Assembly: GCA_019054805.1 (NCBI GenBank)
Contig: JAHQIY010000013.1
Coordinates: 682,001-746,000 of the forward strand
DNA length: 64,000 bases
From: Brachionus manjavacas
Lineage: Eukaryota > Rotifera > Eurotatoria > Ploima > Brachionidae
Direction of reading: 5' to 3'
In this document: positions 11,375 through 23,600 of the stretch, piece by piece
Layout of the letters: each line of letters opens with the position of its first letter
Numbering within the stretch: the first letter of the stretch is position 1
The notes under the pieces: generated by a model
Database searches by the model: none
What the model saw: only the letters and a program-made list of their open reading frames with translations
What the model was told of the DNA's origin: nothing
Program-made: the position numbers and the translations under genes

Positions 11375-12025
11375 ATGCCCTATCAGAACGAAAATGGAAT
11401 TCTAAATAATTCAAAATATACTAACCTATCTCAGAAGCCCTCACCCCGCGATGCAGAAAATATTCACGAAATTCGTAAACTCATAAAGGAACAAAGTACT
11501 GTGACACCCACTAAACTAAGAACAAAAAGTAATCCAAATCCGAATCTAGATTTAGACCTTCCGTTCAAACGCTTTTCCACATTACCTGATATTCCAAGTT
11601 CAGACGATCCTTTTTATCGTACTGAGAGCAATTTAAAAAGCGGAAAATTAGATAGCGAAGAAAAGCAGATTGCCGGTCAAAATTTGAACAACGACGAAAA
11701 AAAATCTCAAATTATTAATATTGTGTCAAGAAAAGATACGTTTTACCATTTTGCATCCTCAAGCACCAGCAGAATTATTATAAATAAAAAATTTTCATCT
11801 TTTGAAAATCAGTCAAGTCTTCGTAATGCTTTGGATTTGGACGAAGACTTGCCTATTTCCAATGAACCTAAAAATTTAAACCAGAGACTCATTTTTACTT
11901 GCCCTGTGTCTCGAATGATTTCTCCAATTAAGCGACCTCAAGCTCCATCTCCACCAACAAGTGCAAATTGTAAAAGAAGTGTTCAAAATTCAGAGTCTGA
12001 TTCAGAGAATAATTTAATCACTTAA
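11375..12025 (+). CDS. Orphan disordered protein, 216 aa
   Basis: Single-exon frame starting two bases after a good splice acceptor. Composition is rich in Ser, Asn, Pro, Asp and Lys with no membrane segment, signal peptide or recognised domain. It carries possible proline-directed phosphosites (SPR near residue 24, SPIKRP and APSPP near the C-terminus) and an Asp/Leu block PNLDLDLPFKRFSTLPDIP. Codon use is AT-rich like its neighbours. The protein was not recognised. The following small gene at 12276-12416 is convergent, 250 bp away. It could also be the last exon of a larger gene. Confidence 0.6.
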   Translation: MPYQNENGILNNSKYTNLSQKPSPRDAENIHEIRKLIKEQSTVTPTKLRTKSNPNPNLDLDLPFKRFSTLPDIPSSDDPFYRTESNLKSGKLDSEEKQIAGQNLNNDEKKSQIINIVSRKDTFYHFASSSTSRIIINKKFSSFENQSSLRNALDLDEDLPISNEPKNLNQRLIFTCPVSRMISPIKRPQAPSPPTSANCKRSVQNSESDSENNLIT

Positions 12026-12275
12026 TTTGCTAAATGTGAATATTTTAAAAGTCGATTTTTTACCTAAAAATAAAATTATTTATTATTTAATTTTAAACGA
12101 CAAAATTTTTTTAATACAGTCAAAAATTTTTATTTTACACAAATACTTTTTTAATACAAATATAATTAATTAATGAAATATAATTTTTTATTTCGAAAAT
12201 CTATTTTATTTACACATTCCATTTAGTTTTTAGACAAAATACTTTGAAAATTAAATTAAAAATTAGTCTTAGTTA
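12026..12275. other. Convergent 3' untranslated spacer
   Basis: AT-rich spacer between two gene ends, with several AATAAA-like words near 12070. Nothing else seen. Confidence 0.5.
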
Positions 12276-12416
12276 TTAATAAAGCCCTAGTTGCATTTTA
12301 AGGTGCCCCCATTTCTTAAGAAAAGCGAACTTCTTGACAGGAACATAATAAATTTTTGTAATCTCATCTTCGTCTAAGGTTAGGTAGATATCCTCATCTT
12401 TTTCGTTTTCTATCAT
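12276..12416 (-). CDS. Small protein, 46 aa, basic aromatic C-terminus
   Basis: A minus-strand frame of 46 codons plus stop. The acidic first half (MIENEKDEDIYLTLDEDE) is followed by a basic, aromatic half (YVPVKKFAFLKKWGHLKMQL) ending LGLY. Its codon-like composition differs from the surrounding AT-rich noncoding DNA, and no low-complexity run explains it. It may be a true microprotein or the last exon of a larger gene, though no upstream exon was recognised. The function is unknown. Confidence 0.5.
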   Translation of the reverse strand: MIENEKDEDIYLTLDEDEITKIYYVPVKKFAFLKKWGHLKMQLGLY

Positions 12417-15400
12417 TTTGAAATTTTTGTATTTCTTGCAAATTAATTCTTTGAAAAAAAATATACATTTAAAGAATAAATTAAAAACAAAAACAAAAAA
12501 AAATCAAAAAAATTGAGAAAATTAGGTTTTATTATAAAATAAAATATTGTATTAGTAAATTTAAATTTTAAACTATGTGAATCGAACTTTAACAACATGT
12601 GAACATTTTGTTAAAGCCACAAATTGGTTTACTTATGCAGAAATGAAAAAGTTTTCTTGATAAAAATGCTTTCTATAACTTTTTCTGAAATTGGAATTAT
12701 TTTCGAGTATCTTAAAGTTAAGAAATCATTTTAAATGCGGCGGTGAAGTTTGAAGACTATTTTTAGTAAATTAAACATCATATTTATATCAATTATTAGC
12801 AGTTATTTTAAAAATAAATGTTTAATATTTATTTTAATTATTTGTTATATGTAAACAAAAGCAAAAAGTGAACTGAACTTTTTATTATTTCTATGCCAAA
12901 AATTTACAAAATTATCAATTTATTATTTAATGTTCCAAATTCTTTGCTATGCTTTAGTTTTTTTCGCATTTTAATTTATTTAAATTTTTTTTTCATCTAA
13001 AATCATTTTTATTAAATGGTAGCACAGCCTAAATGTATTTAATGTAAATTCGGTGACGTAATTTGAAAAACCGAAATATATCAGTGGTTTTATTTTTTTT
13101 TTAAACAACCCACATATTCTTGTAGATCTTGAAGAGAGGAATCCAAATATACATGTGAAATATTTTTAAAAAATTTTTAAACCTTTTTTTTTAATTCAAA
13201 GCTTTTTTTCGGCTAATTCGGTAGAATTTTTCAAATTAGTAATTTTGTTTGACAATTTTTGATCCGATGACGGAACAAGTTTGAACTGACCTTATTTGCT
13301 TATCGTTTTCAGTGGGTCCTAATTAATAGAAAATAATTTTACTAGAATTTTAAGATAGCCGATGGGTCTGTTGTTTAATGTTGTTATTTTTTATGGGTTA
13401 AGAGGTTAATGAGGTATCACCTCAATACCCAAAAATCCCACCCATTTACCCCTAAAAATATTTGACATAATTTGACTGAAAGGACAAAAATGATCATAAT
13501 GACGTCATTTTTTATGAAAAATTTAAAATTTTATTTCTCCTTTTTTTACAAAAATAATTTGATTTTATTTGATAAAAATATACATTCTGTATATCAAAAA
13601 TCGTCAATATTTTATAAAAATGAATCAGAACAAACAAAAAGAAGTTAAATAAAAAAGTATTCGATAGAAGATCTTGATAACGCAAAAAAAGATGTTTTTG
13701 AAAAAAAATTGAACACTACTCAAGCTTTAAATTTATACAACATTCCGAGACAGATCTTTTTAACTAGAAAAAAATCAAACATAAAATTTATTTTGAATTC
13801 GTTAATAATTCGTTTAAATTTTTTTCTAAATAGTTATGTTGTAGCGTATATTTAAAAGAATAATAATAAAGAATATTTTATATATTTAAATTAAAAAAAA
13901 AAAACACTTAAAATCCTTTTTTTAATTATTATCGGGCTAATTGGGTGAATTCGGTGAATATCCTGAAAAAGAGGTTAGTTCTCGGGCTAAATATTTACAA
14001 AATCAGGGGTAACTGGGTTAACCTAATTCACCCAATAAGGCCTCACCCAATTAACCGCAGGAGGTAATGGGGTGACTAGAAAAAACTGGTCTAATTTGGT
14101 GAGCATTTTTGGAGTTTTTGAATAAAATGAGTGCGAAATATGCAATAAAAAAATTAGGTCACCCGGTTAGACTCATTTACCATAGTAAAGTGGTTTTATA
14201 CATTCAAATTTGTTTTAAAAAGACATACTTTAATTTATTTAGGTGAAGTTTGATTATTCATTAAAAATTAAAGACCATTTTATATCCTCAAATTTTGTTT
14301 TTAATTTAGTCTAGCAAAAATTTAAATATATTTGAATAAATATAATAAAAAATTTATACATATTTATTTATTCATAAATTGATAAAATAAAAATTTTGAA
14401 CACTTTGATCACAACAAAAAAATATTGATCAATTTTTTTTTCATTTTTTTGATTACACATTTTGCGATTATCGATTTGGTGATCGGTCTTGTTCTCCAAA
14501 ATGCGTCATTAAAATGACCACATTTTGAATAAGACCCTCTAAGAATAAAAATAAAATTTAAACCGAATACATATTATTTGTAATTTTATATGATTTTAGC
14601 AAAATTTTTTATAGTTAATTGACTTTTTTCTGTGATTTAAAAAATTTTGTCAAAAATTATGGGGAAATTTTATGGGTCTGTTAATTTGAATAAAATGTAG
14701 AGCAAGCTTCAGGCAGTGTAATGTTTTTATCTAATTTTAAAGTTGTTTGTTTTCAAAATTTTTATTCCCTATTCATTGATTTCAAATTTATACTTTCAGT
14801 AAATTTGTTGATGCCTGCATACTTAACAAAGTAAGGGCCATTTTTTATCTTTTAACAAAACCTCATTTTTTATTGATGAAAAGTGCTTTGAAAATCAGCA
14901 TTGAAGAAGCTTAGATTTGCGTATTAAGGTGTTATAAAATTTGTTTTTTTTATTAATCACTAAAATATAAAAATAAGAATTAAATAATAATCAAATTTTG
15001 AAAAATGCTTTTAAATCAAATTTTTGAGAATCTACTCGTGGATTGATAAATTCTAATTTCAATCATACGATTCTTAAAAAACAAGAAAACCGTAAATGCT
15101 TCTGGATTGAATGTACCACTCTTGGATGATTCTGCAACATCAAAATTCTCATTATGAATACTAAAAGATAACTCATTTTTTTTAGGCCAACACTCAAATA
15201 GTTTATTTTAAGATTAAACCTAAAAAATTTATGCATATCAACTTTTTATTGATTTTCAAATACTTATATTAAAATAACATTATGGAATCATAAAATTAAA
15301 AAAAGATAATTAAAATTAACAACAATATACAATTTTAAAAAAATTCTAATTCTCAAACGTAAGGGTACTAAATTAGTTTTAGTGATCATTTCTGAAACAA

Positions 15401-15457
15401 CATCAACATAACCTTCAATAGTACTTGAAAACTACTTGGAATAATCTACTAACAAAA
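12417..15457. other. Intergenic, AT-rich, with inverted GGGTGAATT-type motifs
   Basis: No gene seen. 13375-13460 and 13930-14175 are conspicuously less AT-rich and repeat GGGTGAATT, ACCCAATT and GGTTAAC words in both orientations, as at 4085-4182. They may be the ends of an old DNA element. The rest is featureless. Confidence 0.5.
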
Positions 15458-15865
15458 TCACGTTTTTGGATCAGGCTCATGATAAGTTTGTACACAAAAA
15501 TCAGCATTGATGTTTGGATTTGTGAAAGATGATGGATTAATGAGTGGCGGTGGTTGCAAAAATTGTTGATTATGAAATTGAAAATTATTTAATTGATTTT
15601 GCAATGAGCTTTCTGATGATGATATTGAATTTGGCACTGAATTTAGCTCATTGCCACTACTAGAGGATGACATTGATTTTTGATTATTTAAATAGTGCGA
15701 GTCTAACGAGAAACCCTTGTCTAATTTAAATTTTGAATTTACTAAATGCGAAAATTGATCATTATTGCTTGTTTCTAGATAATGGTTCTCTTCTGACATT
15801 GACGAAGTTATTATTATTGGAACATCCAGAGTTTTACTTTTAAGAATAATATGATGCTTGGACAT
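15458..15865 (-). CDS. Orphan Ser/Asn-rich protein, 135 aa
   Basis: A single-exon minus-strand frame with a start codon 8 bases after a splice acceptor (TTTTTTTAG reading from 15883). The first 25 residues are ordered-looking (SKHHIILKSKTLDVPIIITS). The rest is Ser/Asn/Gln-rich, with runs of SSSSSGNELNSVPNSISSS and QFLQPPPLINPSS. No domain, signal peptide or membrane helix was seen and the protein was not recognised. It may be an intrinsically disordered regulatory protein or an end exon. Confidence 0.55.
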   Translation of the reverse strand: MSKHHIILKSKTLDVPIIITSSMSEENHYLETSNNDQFSHLVNSKFKLDKGFSLDSHYLNNQKSMSSSSSGNELNSVPNSISSSESSLQNQLNNFQFHNQQFLQPPPLINPSSFTNPNINADFCVQTYHEPDPKT

Positions 15866-15873
15866 TTTTTATT

Positions 15874-15886
15874 CTAAAAAAATAAA
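15874..15886 (-). promoter_or_regulatory. Splice acceptor just before the 135-aa gene
   Basis: A pyrimidine run ending in AG on the minus strand, 8 bases before the ATG. Cis or trans splice site. Confidence 0.5.
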
Positions 15887-16836
15887 CAAATGAGTTTATG
15901 CTTTTATTGACAATTTAATTATTTTTCGGCTCTTTCTTAAAAATTTAATCAACCACATTTGAACGTCTTCTAAACAGCAAATCTTGCCATTTTTTTTCTT
16001 CAGATATCCTATAAATTTGTTTTTTAAAATATTAATAGATAAATATTTTAAATGGCTTTGAGTAATTGAACCCCTTTAGTTATTTATTATGGAGTCACAT
16101 TTTCTACAAACAAAATAGTCCGAATATATTGACCGAAGATATTTAAATTTATAATTCAATATTTAATTCTAATTTATTGATAGAAAGAATACTATTTCCT
16201 AAAATTAGATCAAAAGTTTGTTCAAAACTTTTACGCCTGAATTTTCTTCTATTTTTTGTTGTCCCAAGTTTCAAAAAGAGATTTTTCCAAATAATCTGAA
16301 TAATTCGGATACTGATCATTTAGGTGAATGACATAATTTGAAAATTTTATTTATTTTGTTAAACAGATGAACTTATGGTAAAATAATGGTTGCTTTTTTA
16401 AAAACATTATCTTTATTAATCATCATTAAAATTATTATTTTATTTTACTTTTTTTAATTTTCTAAAAATCATATCAATAATTTATTTGATTAAAAATTAA
16501 CACCCAAATTTGATTTTAAAAAAATTAGCATTTTGGTTTGTGCATAAAATAAATCGGCTGTTTGCTACGAATCCCAAATGTTTTAGCTGATAGTATCATT
16601 AACTGAAATAAAAAATTCTAGAATTATTATTTATCATATCATAAATTTAAAATTAGCTGCATTATGATAAATTAAATTCAATGAGCTCTCTTTCAGTTTT
16701 GCCTATAGATTTCTAAAATTAAGAGCACTTAAAAAATTGAATAATTGCAGTATAATTCGATTTACATCTTGTTTACTAATGAATTCGAATTAAAAATTTT
16801 CAATATAAAATATTAATCTCTTTATTATAGAAGAGT

Positions 16837-16967
16837 AATAGATTTTCATTTTGAAAATATTTTCAAAGAAGAATCAATTGATGTATGATTAAATTTATGA
16901 TGTATGAATAGATTTTCATTTTGAAAATATTTTCAAAGAAGAATCAAATGATGTATGATTAAATTTA
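16837..16967. repeat. 70-bp direct tandem repeat, 1.9 units
   Basis: AATAGATTTTCATTTTGAAA starts at 16837 and again at 16907, and the rest of the unit is repeated with one change (CAATTGATG against CAAATGATG). Confidence 0.9.
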
Positions 16968-17252
16968 GATGGAAAAAAATTTCGATTGAAAAATGTTCAT
17001 TTATATTTTTAAATTAGTAGTCCTGATTGTCAATTCATTGAAATTTTTTATACAGCATGTTGCTAAAAGAAATTAATTATTTTAATCTTTTAAATTTATT
17101 TACTAATTTTATTTGACAAAAATTGAAAAAAAATGAAAATACTGATTTAACTGTATCTTCATAATTAAAAAATGAATTTCTGCTCCTAACTTGATTCGAA
17201 GTTCATCTACAAATATTTGAGATAAAAAAACACAGGGAAGATATCAACTAAT

Positions 17253-17280
17253 ATTCAATAGATAAGATTATCTATTGAAT
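17253..17280. repeat. 13-bp-arm hairpin
   Basis: ATTCAATAGATAA (17253-17265) and its exact reverse complement (17268-17280), separated by two bases. Confidence 0.85.
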
Positions 17281-17579
17281 TGATTATCTATCTGTCCACT
17301 TCTTTATAGCATTTTCATAAATGACATACCAGAGAGAAAAAAAAACAAATTGCCAATACCCTCTTTATTTTGCAGATAATTTGGCAATTTTTTATTTTTT
17401 ATAAGTTAGGAAATCTTGAAAACGTGATTAATAAGTACTTAGAAAAAACTGAAAAATCGCTTTTCAAATGAAAATGTCTGTTGAAAAGTCATTTTATATG
17501 ATCTTCATGAAAAAACTAGAGTTCAATCTTGACTCTGAAGTGGGGTTTATAACCAAAAACATTATTTAATCTTTACAAA

Positions 17580-17910
17580 TATTTGGTAGGATCAATCTTG
17601 GATTATTCTTTTCCTTGTTTAAATTCATTCTCAGAAACTAATATCAAAAAATACAAGTTATTCGAATAATATGATAACCCATCAAAAATAATGCACCAAG
17701 AGGCTTTCAATAAACTTAAACAATAAGCAGCCTCAAATCGACTCTTTGAGTTGAGCGAGATAAATGCCAGGGCAGGATTGAGTCATTCTGATCCATTGGT
17801 CGTCAGACTGGTGGAAGAATATAGAGAAGGTTTTGAATTTGAAGATTTATCTAAAATCCAACTTCATTGAGTAATTGCCACCTAACAATTTCTTCTTTTT
17901 TTTCTGAACT
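17580..17910 (+). pseudogene. LINE C-terminal fragment (family A)
   Basis: Plus-strand frames read ...ETNIKKYK, then NRLFELSEINARAGLSHSDP and LVVRLVEEYREGFEFEDLSK. This matches the far C-terminus of LINE polyproteins and the minus-strand pieces at 9340-9535 and 55346-55616. Frame breaks and truncation show it is dead. Confidence 0.7.
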
Positions 17911-20661
17911 ATCTAATATTTAAACATGTCTAACCTCTAGCTATTTCAACTTAAAATTTTTAAAGATCTTTAAAGAAGCATTAGCTCGTTAAATATAAAC
18001 AAATAAATGTCTCGACAGTTAAGCTTATTTGGACAATATAAAGAAAAGGAGATGAGGGACTCCCATAGTCCACAAGGATAGAAAAGGGACAATTATTATT
18101 ACAAAAAAAAATTTTAAAATTGAACTGAATAGATCAGCCCTTTAGTCTTTGACTTTTTTTCTGCATGATTGAACTCCAAAAGAATTAATTTAGGTCGAAT
18201 TAAATCAAACTTTTAATTGACCTTTTAAATTTTGTTAATTTGAAAAAAGATATATAATATGTAAAATCTATACAAAGATAGTTTGAAAACGTAGTTATTT
18301 TTTCAACAATAAGCTCATTCTATGCTTATTGAACCTGAATAATTTAGTTTTAACACACTTAACAAAAATTAACAAAGATTTTATTTTTATTTTAAAAAGT
18401 TAAAATTATTATGATTCTTGAAAGGTGGAACCGTTTAGACTCAAAATTTGAATAAATGAATATTGCTTGTTTAATTCTTTTTTTTACATTCCATTTCAAA
18501 TCAAAACTAAAATTAGAAATTAGAAATATTTGAAAATAAACGGATACTTTACATTTATAAACACGATGTAAATGTTTTTTAGTGTTTGAATTACAAAATG
18601 TATCCAATGTTGAAATAACATTGAAAAAGTGCGATGTTTCAAATATTTTTTTCAGTTTCAAAAAAAAAATAATTTCAAGTGAATATTGCGAGCATTTTCA
18701 TATTTGAAATTAAACTTGAAAATGAAATAGAACGAGTTTAATTTTTATTTGAAAAATTGAAAACAAAAAATTTGGAAATTATTTTTTAAACTTTAAACTT
18801 CAATTAAGAAATATTAATTTAACCATCGAGTTGCAAAATTGAAACATTGATGATTAATCAAAAATCTTTTTTAATTAAAATAAAATAATGATTATCAGCA
18901 GCTGTAAATATCTTTATATTTTTAAATTGGCTTTTCTTTTTCTTTTGCCTAAATTGAGCTTTAGTAAAATTTTTACTAAAATTTTGAGAATAAAAAAATG
19001 CGACAAAATTTTTAAATCTTAAATAATTAAAAGGATAAAACAGTTTCCTTTCCTAAATTTTGTCACTAATTTTAACCGAATTTAAATTTTGTTGCAAACT
19101 AGCGATTTTATTTTCTATTTAATATTGCAAAATTATTTGAATGTAAATTTAAACACACACAAATACACACACAGAATTATTCATTTATTAATAAAGGATT
19201 TAGAATCGGCTTAGGAAAAAATTTGAGAATTTGGATGTTGGAAAAAGAAAAAAAAAATTATCAAAAAAAAAACAAAATTATTTGCTTATTTATTAAAATT
19301 TGGCGTAGATTAATCATACGTCACTGTTGTCAGGACTAAAATATATTCATAATTTATTGATTTGACATTAATTAAATTTTTTTTTCAATTCGATGTGCCA
19401 GATTTTTTCGTTGTTCAATTCATATCATTCAAGTGATTTTATTTCGTTCAAGCAAAATTAGTTTGCATAATAGAGAATAATGTTAAATTTTTCTAGTGTA
19501 AAATTAAGCTCACCAGGAAGCAGCGATTAAAATAATCATGAACATTTTTAGAGAACTGCATGAACGCAGATAATATTTATTTATAAATTTTCAATGAACG
19601 CCTTAAAGGCGAAGTAAAAAAAAGTAAAAAGAAAAAAAAGAAAATTTTATAGATAAGACAAAGTTTTAGTGTTTTCAAAAAAAAAAAAATTTAATAAAAT
19701 ATTTAAAATAAATGTTAGTGTTTTTTAATTTTGTGCTCACTTTATATTCAATATTTTTTTTTCCTCCCAACTATGTGAGAAAATCCACCATTAAATCGAC
19801 CCAGGAGAAACTCTCCAAAAAGAGAAAAATATAAAGCCAAAAAGAGAAAACTGAATTTCGATTTAAAGCTAATTTTTTGTCTAAAAAAAAACTAAGCTCG
19901 GTTTGAAATTTAAACTAGTTTTAAAATATTGAAGTTTAGAATCTTTGAAAAATCCCTTTTTTTTAAAACTGAACGATATTTTAAAACTAGAAACATCTCT
20001 CACATAATCTCGTCTAAAATTTGAAAGAGAGACTTTTGAAATTTCTAAATCACATATTAATTAGACTTGTTCAAAAAACTCGGGCATGTTTGTTACATAA
20101 CATGTTAATTTAACATAGAAAATTAATTTTAAAATTTTATTCAAAAATAAAAAAATAATATTTATACTTTAAACGTGATGGTTTACAATATTGAAAAAAA
20201 ATCAATTTTGAATAAATGGCCAAAAAGAGCCTAAAAAAAACATTTATTTTTAATGATTGTTTGATGAAACATATTTTCTCAAAGTTGTTCAAAGCAGTCA
20301 TTTGGGAGGCTGATTGATAAAACGACATCCAACCGAACTAAAAATGTTTAAAATCCAAGCTAAATTTTTTTTCAAAAAAATTAACTCGTTTGAAGACTAA
20401 AAAATTTAGAATATAGGAGTAAGACAAAAAAAACAAAAAAAAACAAATAAATTAAACTCCGGGACAAACAAAAACACAACAGCTTTTCTTTACAAGTTGA
20501 CACTGGGCATGCGATTCGCATTGTTCCGATTTTACCATTATTTACAGTTGTTTATTGTACAAAACTTAATGTCCTAATCAATCGGAAGTAATCGAATCAA
20601 ATTTAATACATTTTGAAGAGAAAAACAAAAAAAACTAACTAAAAACCAAAATGCAGTTTTG

Positions 20662-23600
20662 CTAAGCCTGGGCACTTGTCTGAGTGTGAGTCAAGGCGTT
20701 GGGTTTTTGCTCATTTTTGGCGCCGGATACTGCCGTAGAAGTTGATGTAGTTGATGCAGCAGCATTTGTGCATTTTGATTGAGTGTATTTTACAGGTGTT
20801 GATGTGATCGGATCAATTAGCTGGCTCTGATATTGATTAAGCAAAAACGGAAATGATTGTGCTAGACTGTTTGAATTAGCTTGTTGATTTTGAAGCATTA
20901 GAATGTTTTGTATGAGAGCGGTTGCTTGATTTTTTGAGTTCAAGTGGGAAGAAGGCTGTGAGCCGGAGAGAATAGATGAAGATGGCGATGTAGAAGAGGA
21001 CGTGGAGGTCGATGACTGCTGCACAATTTTTGAACCATGCAACAGGCTATTCAAATGCAATGGATTGTTAGATGTTGGTGAACATTTTTTCACCAAATAC
21101 GGATCTTTGACCAGTTCATTTTGTAACTGGTACAGTCTCAATTGACACTTCAATTGCTCGATTTCATTTTGCAGATTCATTTTATGCTTGAGGGTTGAAA
21201 AAAATTAATATATCAAAAACCAAATAATATTTCATCAATTTTGTTTGGGTCTTGTCGCTATCAGTGATAAATTTGTGGTCAAAAATTTTAAGAAAAATTT
21301 TTTTCTAGTTAAGTTTAATCGGAGTTTTTGCCTCTTTAACTAAAAATTAAATTTATCTTATCAAACTGTTAAATTTTTTACAATTTTCTTGAAAAACCGT
21401 TTATTAGATACTTAAAAAATTGTTTCAGTCACAAAAACACTTCTATAGAAAGCCTTTCGAAAAAACACGTTGATGTCTTTGCTGAAAGCTCAAGAATACC
21501 TCACTTTAAAACTCCCTTGTCTCTTGTCTCGAAGAATTTGCAGCAGAGGACAGTTCAAAGCTTGTAACTTTTCTAAAAGTATTTGTCATTTGTTCTTTTT
21601 GAAATTATTTTAACTCTAATACTATTTAAAAATTTTTCTATCAATGGCGGAAGAAGTTAAATTCACATAGCCATTTAAAAAAAAATGAGATGCTGCTATA
21701 ACAAATTGGAAAAGATTTTTTGAATGTCCCACAAAAACTACAGCGTCATGAAAGATTAATTAGCATTGATATATTTTTTTTCCAGATCATTACCATGCAT
21801 TTTTTGTTTTTAAAGCATTTAAAAAATTTAAAAATTAAATTTTTTTTAAATTGATAATTCATAAAAAACATAGCTGAAATTTCAACAAAAAAAATCTAGA
21901 AGTTGAAAACATATCAAGACAAAAAGACTTGAATGCGTACAACTGTGGTATTTAAGTCGCACAATATCTCAAGTACAAGTTGGTTTTTGAATCACGTATG
22001 ATTGATAGACCAACTCCATTATGTAATTGCTATCTAGTCATTCAAAATTACTTTCCATGAATCTTTAATTCATTTTCTTCTAATCAAATAACATATAATC
22101 TATATTAAACTTTAGATCATAAGCATTTTCATTATTTTATTATTCATTTTAAATTAAATACAAATGAAAACATAATTAAAAATCTACTTACATACTAAAA
22201 TCTTTCTGAAGGAGCTAATGCCCGAACAGATATACTTAATAAAAAAAAAAGGTATTAGTCAATTCGGAAATAAATTTAATGTTTGTTGATGAAAATACTT
22301 TAACTAATTTAAGGGAAATTAAAGGCAAATGAAAAAATGAAAAAAATTTTTATAACTAGTTTATATACCGCCCAGTGTTATCTTTTTTTTTTTTGTCAAA
22401 TAAAAAAATAGAAAATATGCTCCAAATCACTTTTTTATTGATAGTTATAAAATAAAAGATTAAGCCTAAAAAAAATTAATTGAGTCACTCTAAAAACTTT
22501 TTATTTTAGTAAAATAACGTCTAGTCAAAAATTCACTCTAGTACTAAAGTTCATGTAAAAGCTTGCATTATTCAAAAGTGATTTATTTATTATATTTGAA
22601 TTAACTTTGAGCACAATTTTTGATCAAAAATCAAAAATTGTGCTCAATGTGAACGAACATGACCCGATCTTAAAAATTAATGCTCTAGGATTTGGTGCCT
22701 AAAAAATAAATTAATTTTTCAGATAATATTGTCTAGTCTTTAGTTTAAATATTTTTAATTAACGATAATTTAAATGGGTAAAATTTTTTTTATTAGATTT
22801 CGTTGATGACTTCTTGGCTTGGAAAAAGTACATCCTTTTTGGATGAACTGTTCATGATCTGTTCATGACTCTTCAATAACTCTGCAATTTAATTTTAATC
22901 ATTTTCTAATACTTTTAGTGTTTTGCAGATTTGCAGAGTTTTTGCAGAGTCTTAATTTGGGCGATATAAAGTTTGTGCCAGCTGATACATTTTGCAGAAC
23001 TATTTTTAGTCTTTTAGTAAAAAATTTACTTCTTTTTAAGATTATTGATTTGGTTTTTTGCTTCAAAATTCACAATGCCGTTTATTTTTATAAAAAAATT
23101 CACCTCAATAAAATACTTAATAATGTAAATATAATAATTGTTTCAAATAATATCCTTGCCATGTTTCAGATAGTTTCCCAAGGAAATTAGAAATTAAAAA
23201 AAATTTTGAATTTCATAAAATACCCCATAGGATATTAAAACGTGTTTTCTTTAGTTTTGAGGGGACATTGTAAGTGAAAAATACGGTACTTTAATTTTCA
23301 CATAATTGATTTATCTGTTAATCAAAAATTCATTTATGGAGATGCCTTTAAAAATACAATAAGGATCCTATTGCTCTAAAAGCTAAGGCAATAAAATATT
23401 CAGACAATTTTCTTATTAATATTGACATAAACTAATTATTTTTGGTCATTTACTTGTAATAAATAAAATAAAACAAAAAAATAATCTTAGACAGAAATTA
23501 ATTATTTCTGCACTACAGGCAATATTCTCTCTTAAAAATGTGTTGAAAAAATTTTGTTGTTTAGTCAGACCCATATTATTTTGGTGTTGATTAGACAAGT

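Larger units (their letters stand above)
15887..20661. other. Gene-poor AT-rich stretch
   Basis: No gene seen in 4.8 kb. It holds the 70-bp tandem repeat (16837-16967), a hairpin (17253-17280), a LINE fragment (17580-17910), a CA-rich microsatellite (19153-19180) and a 38-bp word (about 18597-18634, ending GTGCGATGTTTCAAATA) shared with 52328-52365. The lower end should include the SKI 3' untranslated region. Confidence 0.5.

Noticed and set aside
18392-18661. 89-codon minus-strand frame
   Set aside because: AT-rich random frame with no homologous text or splice context.
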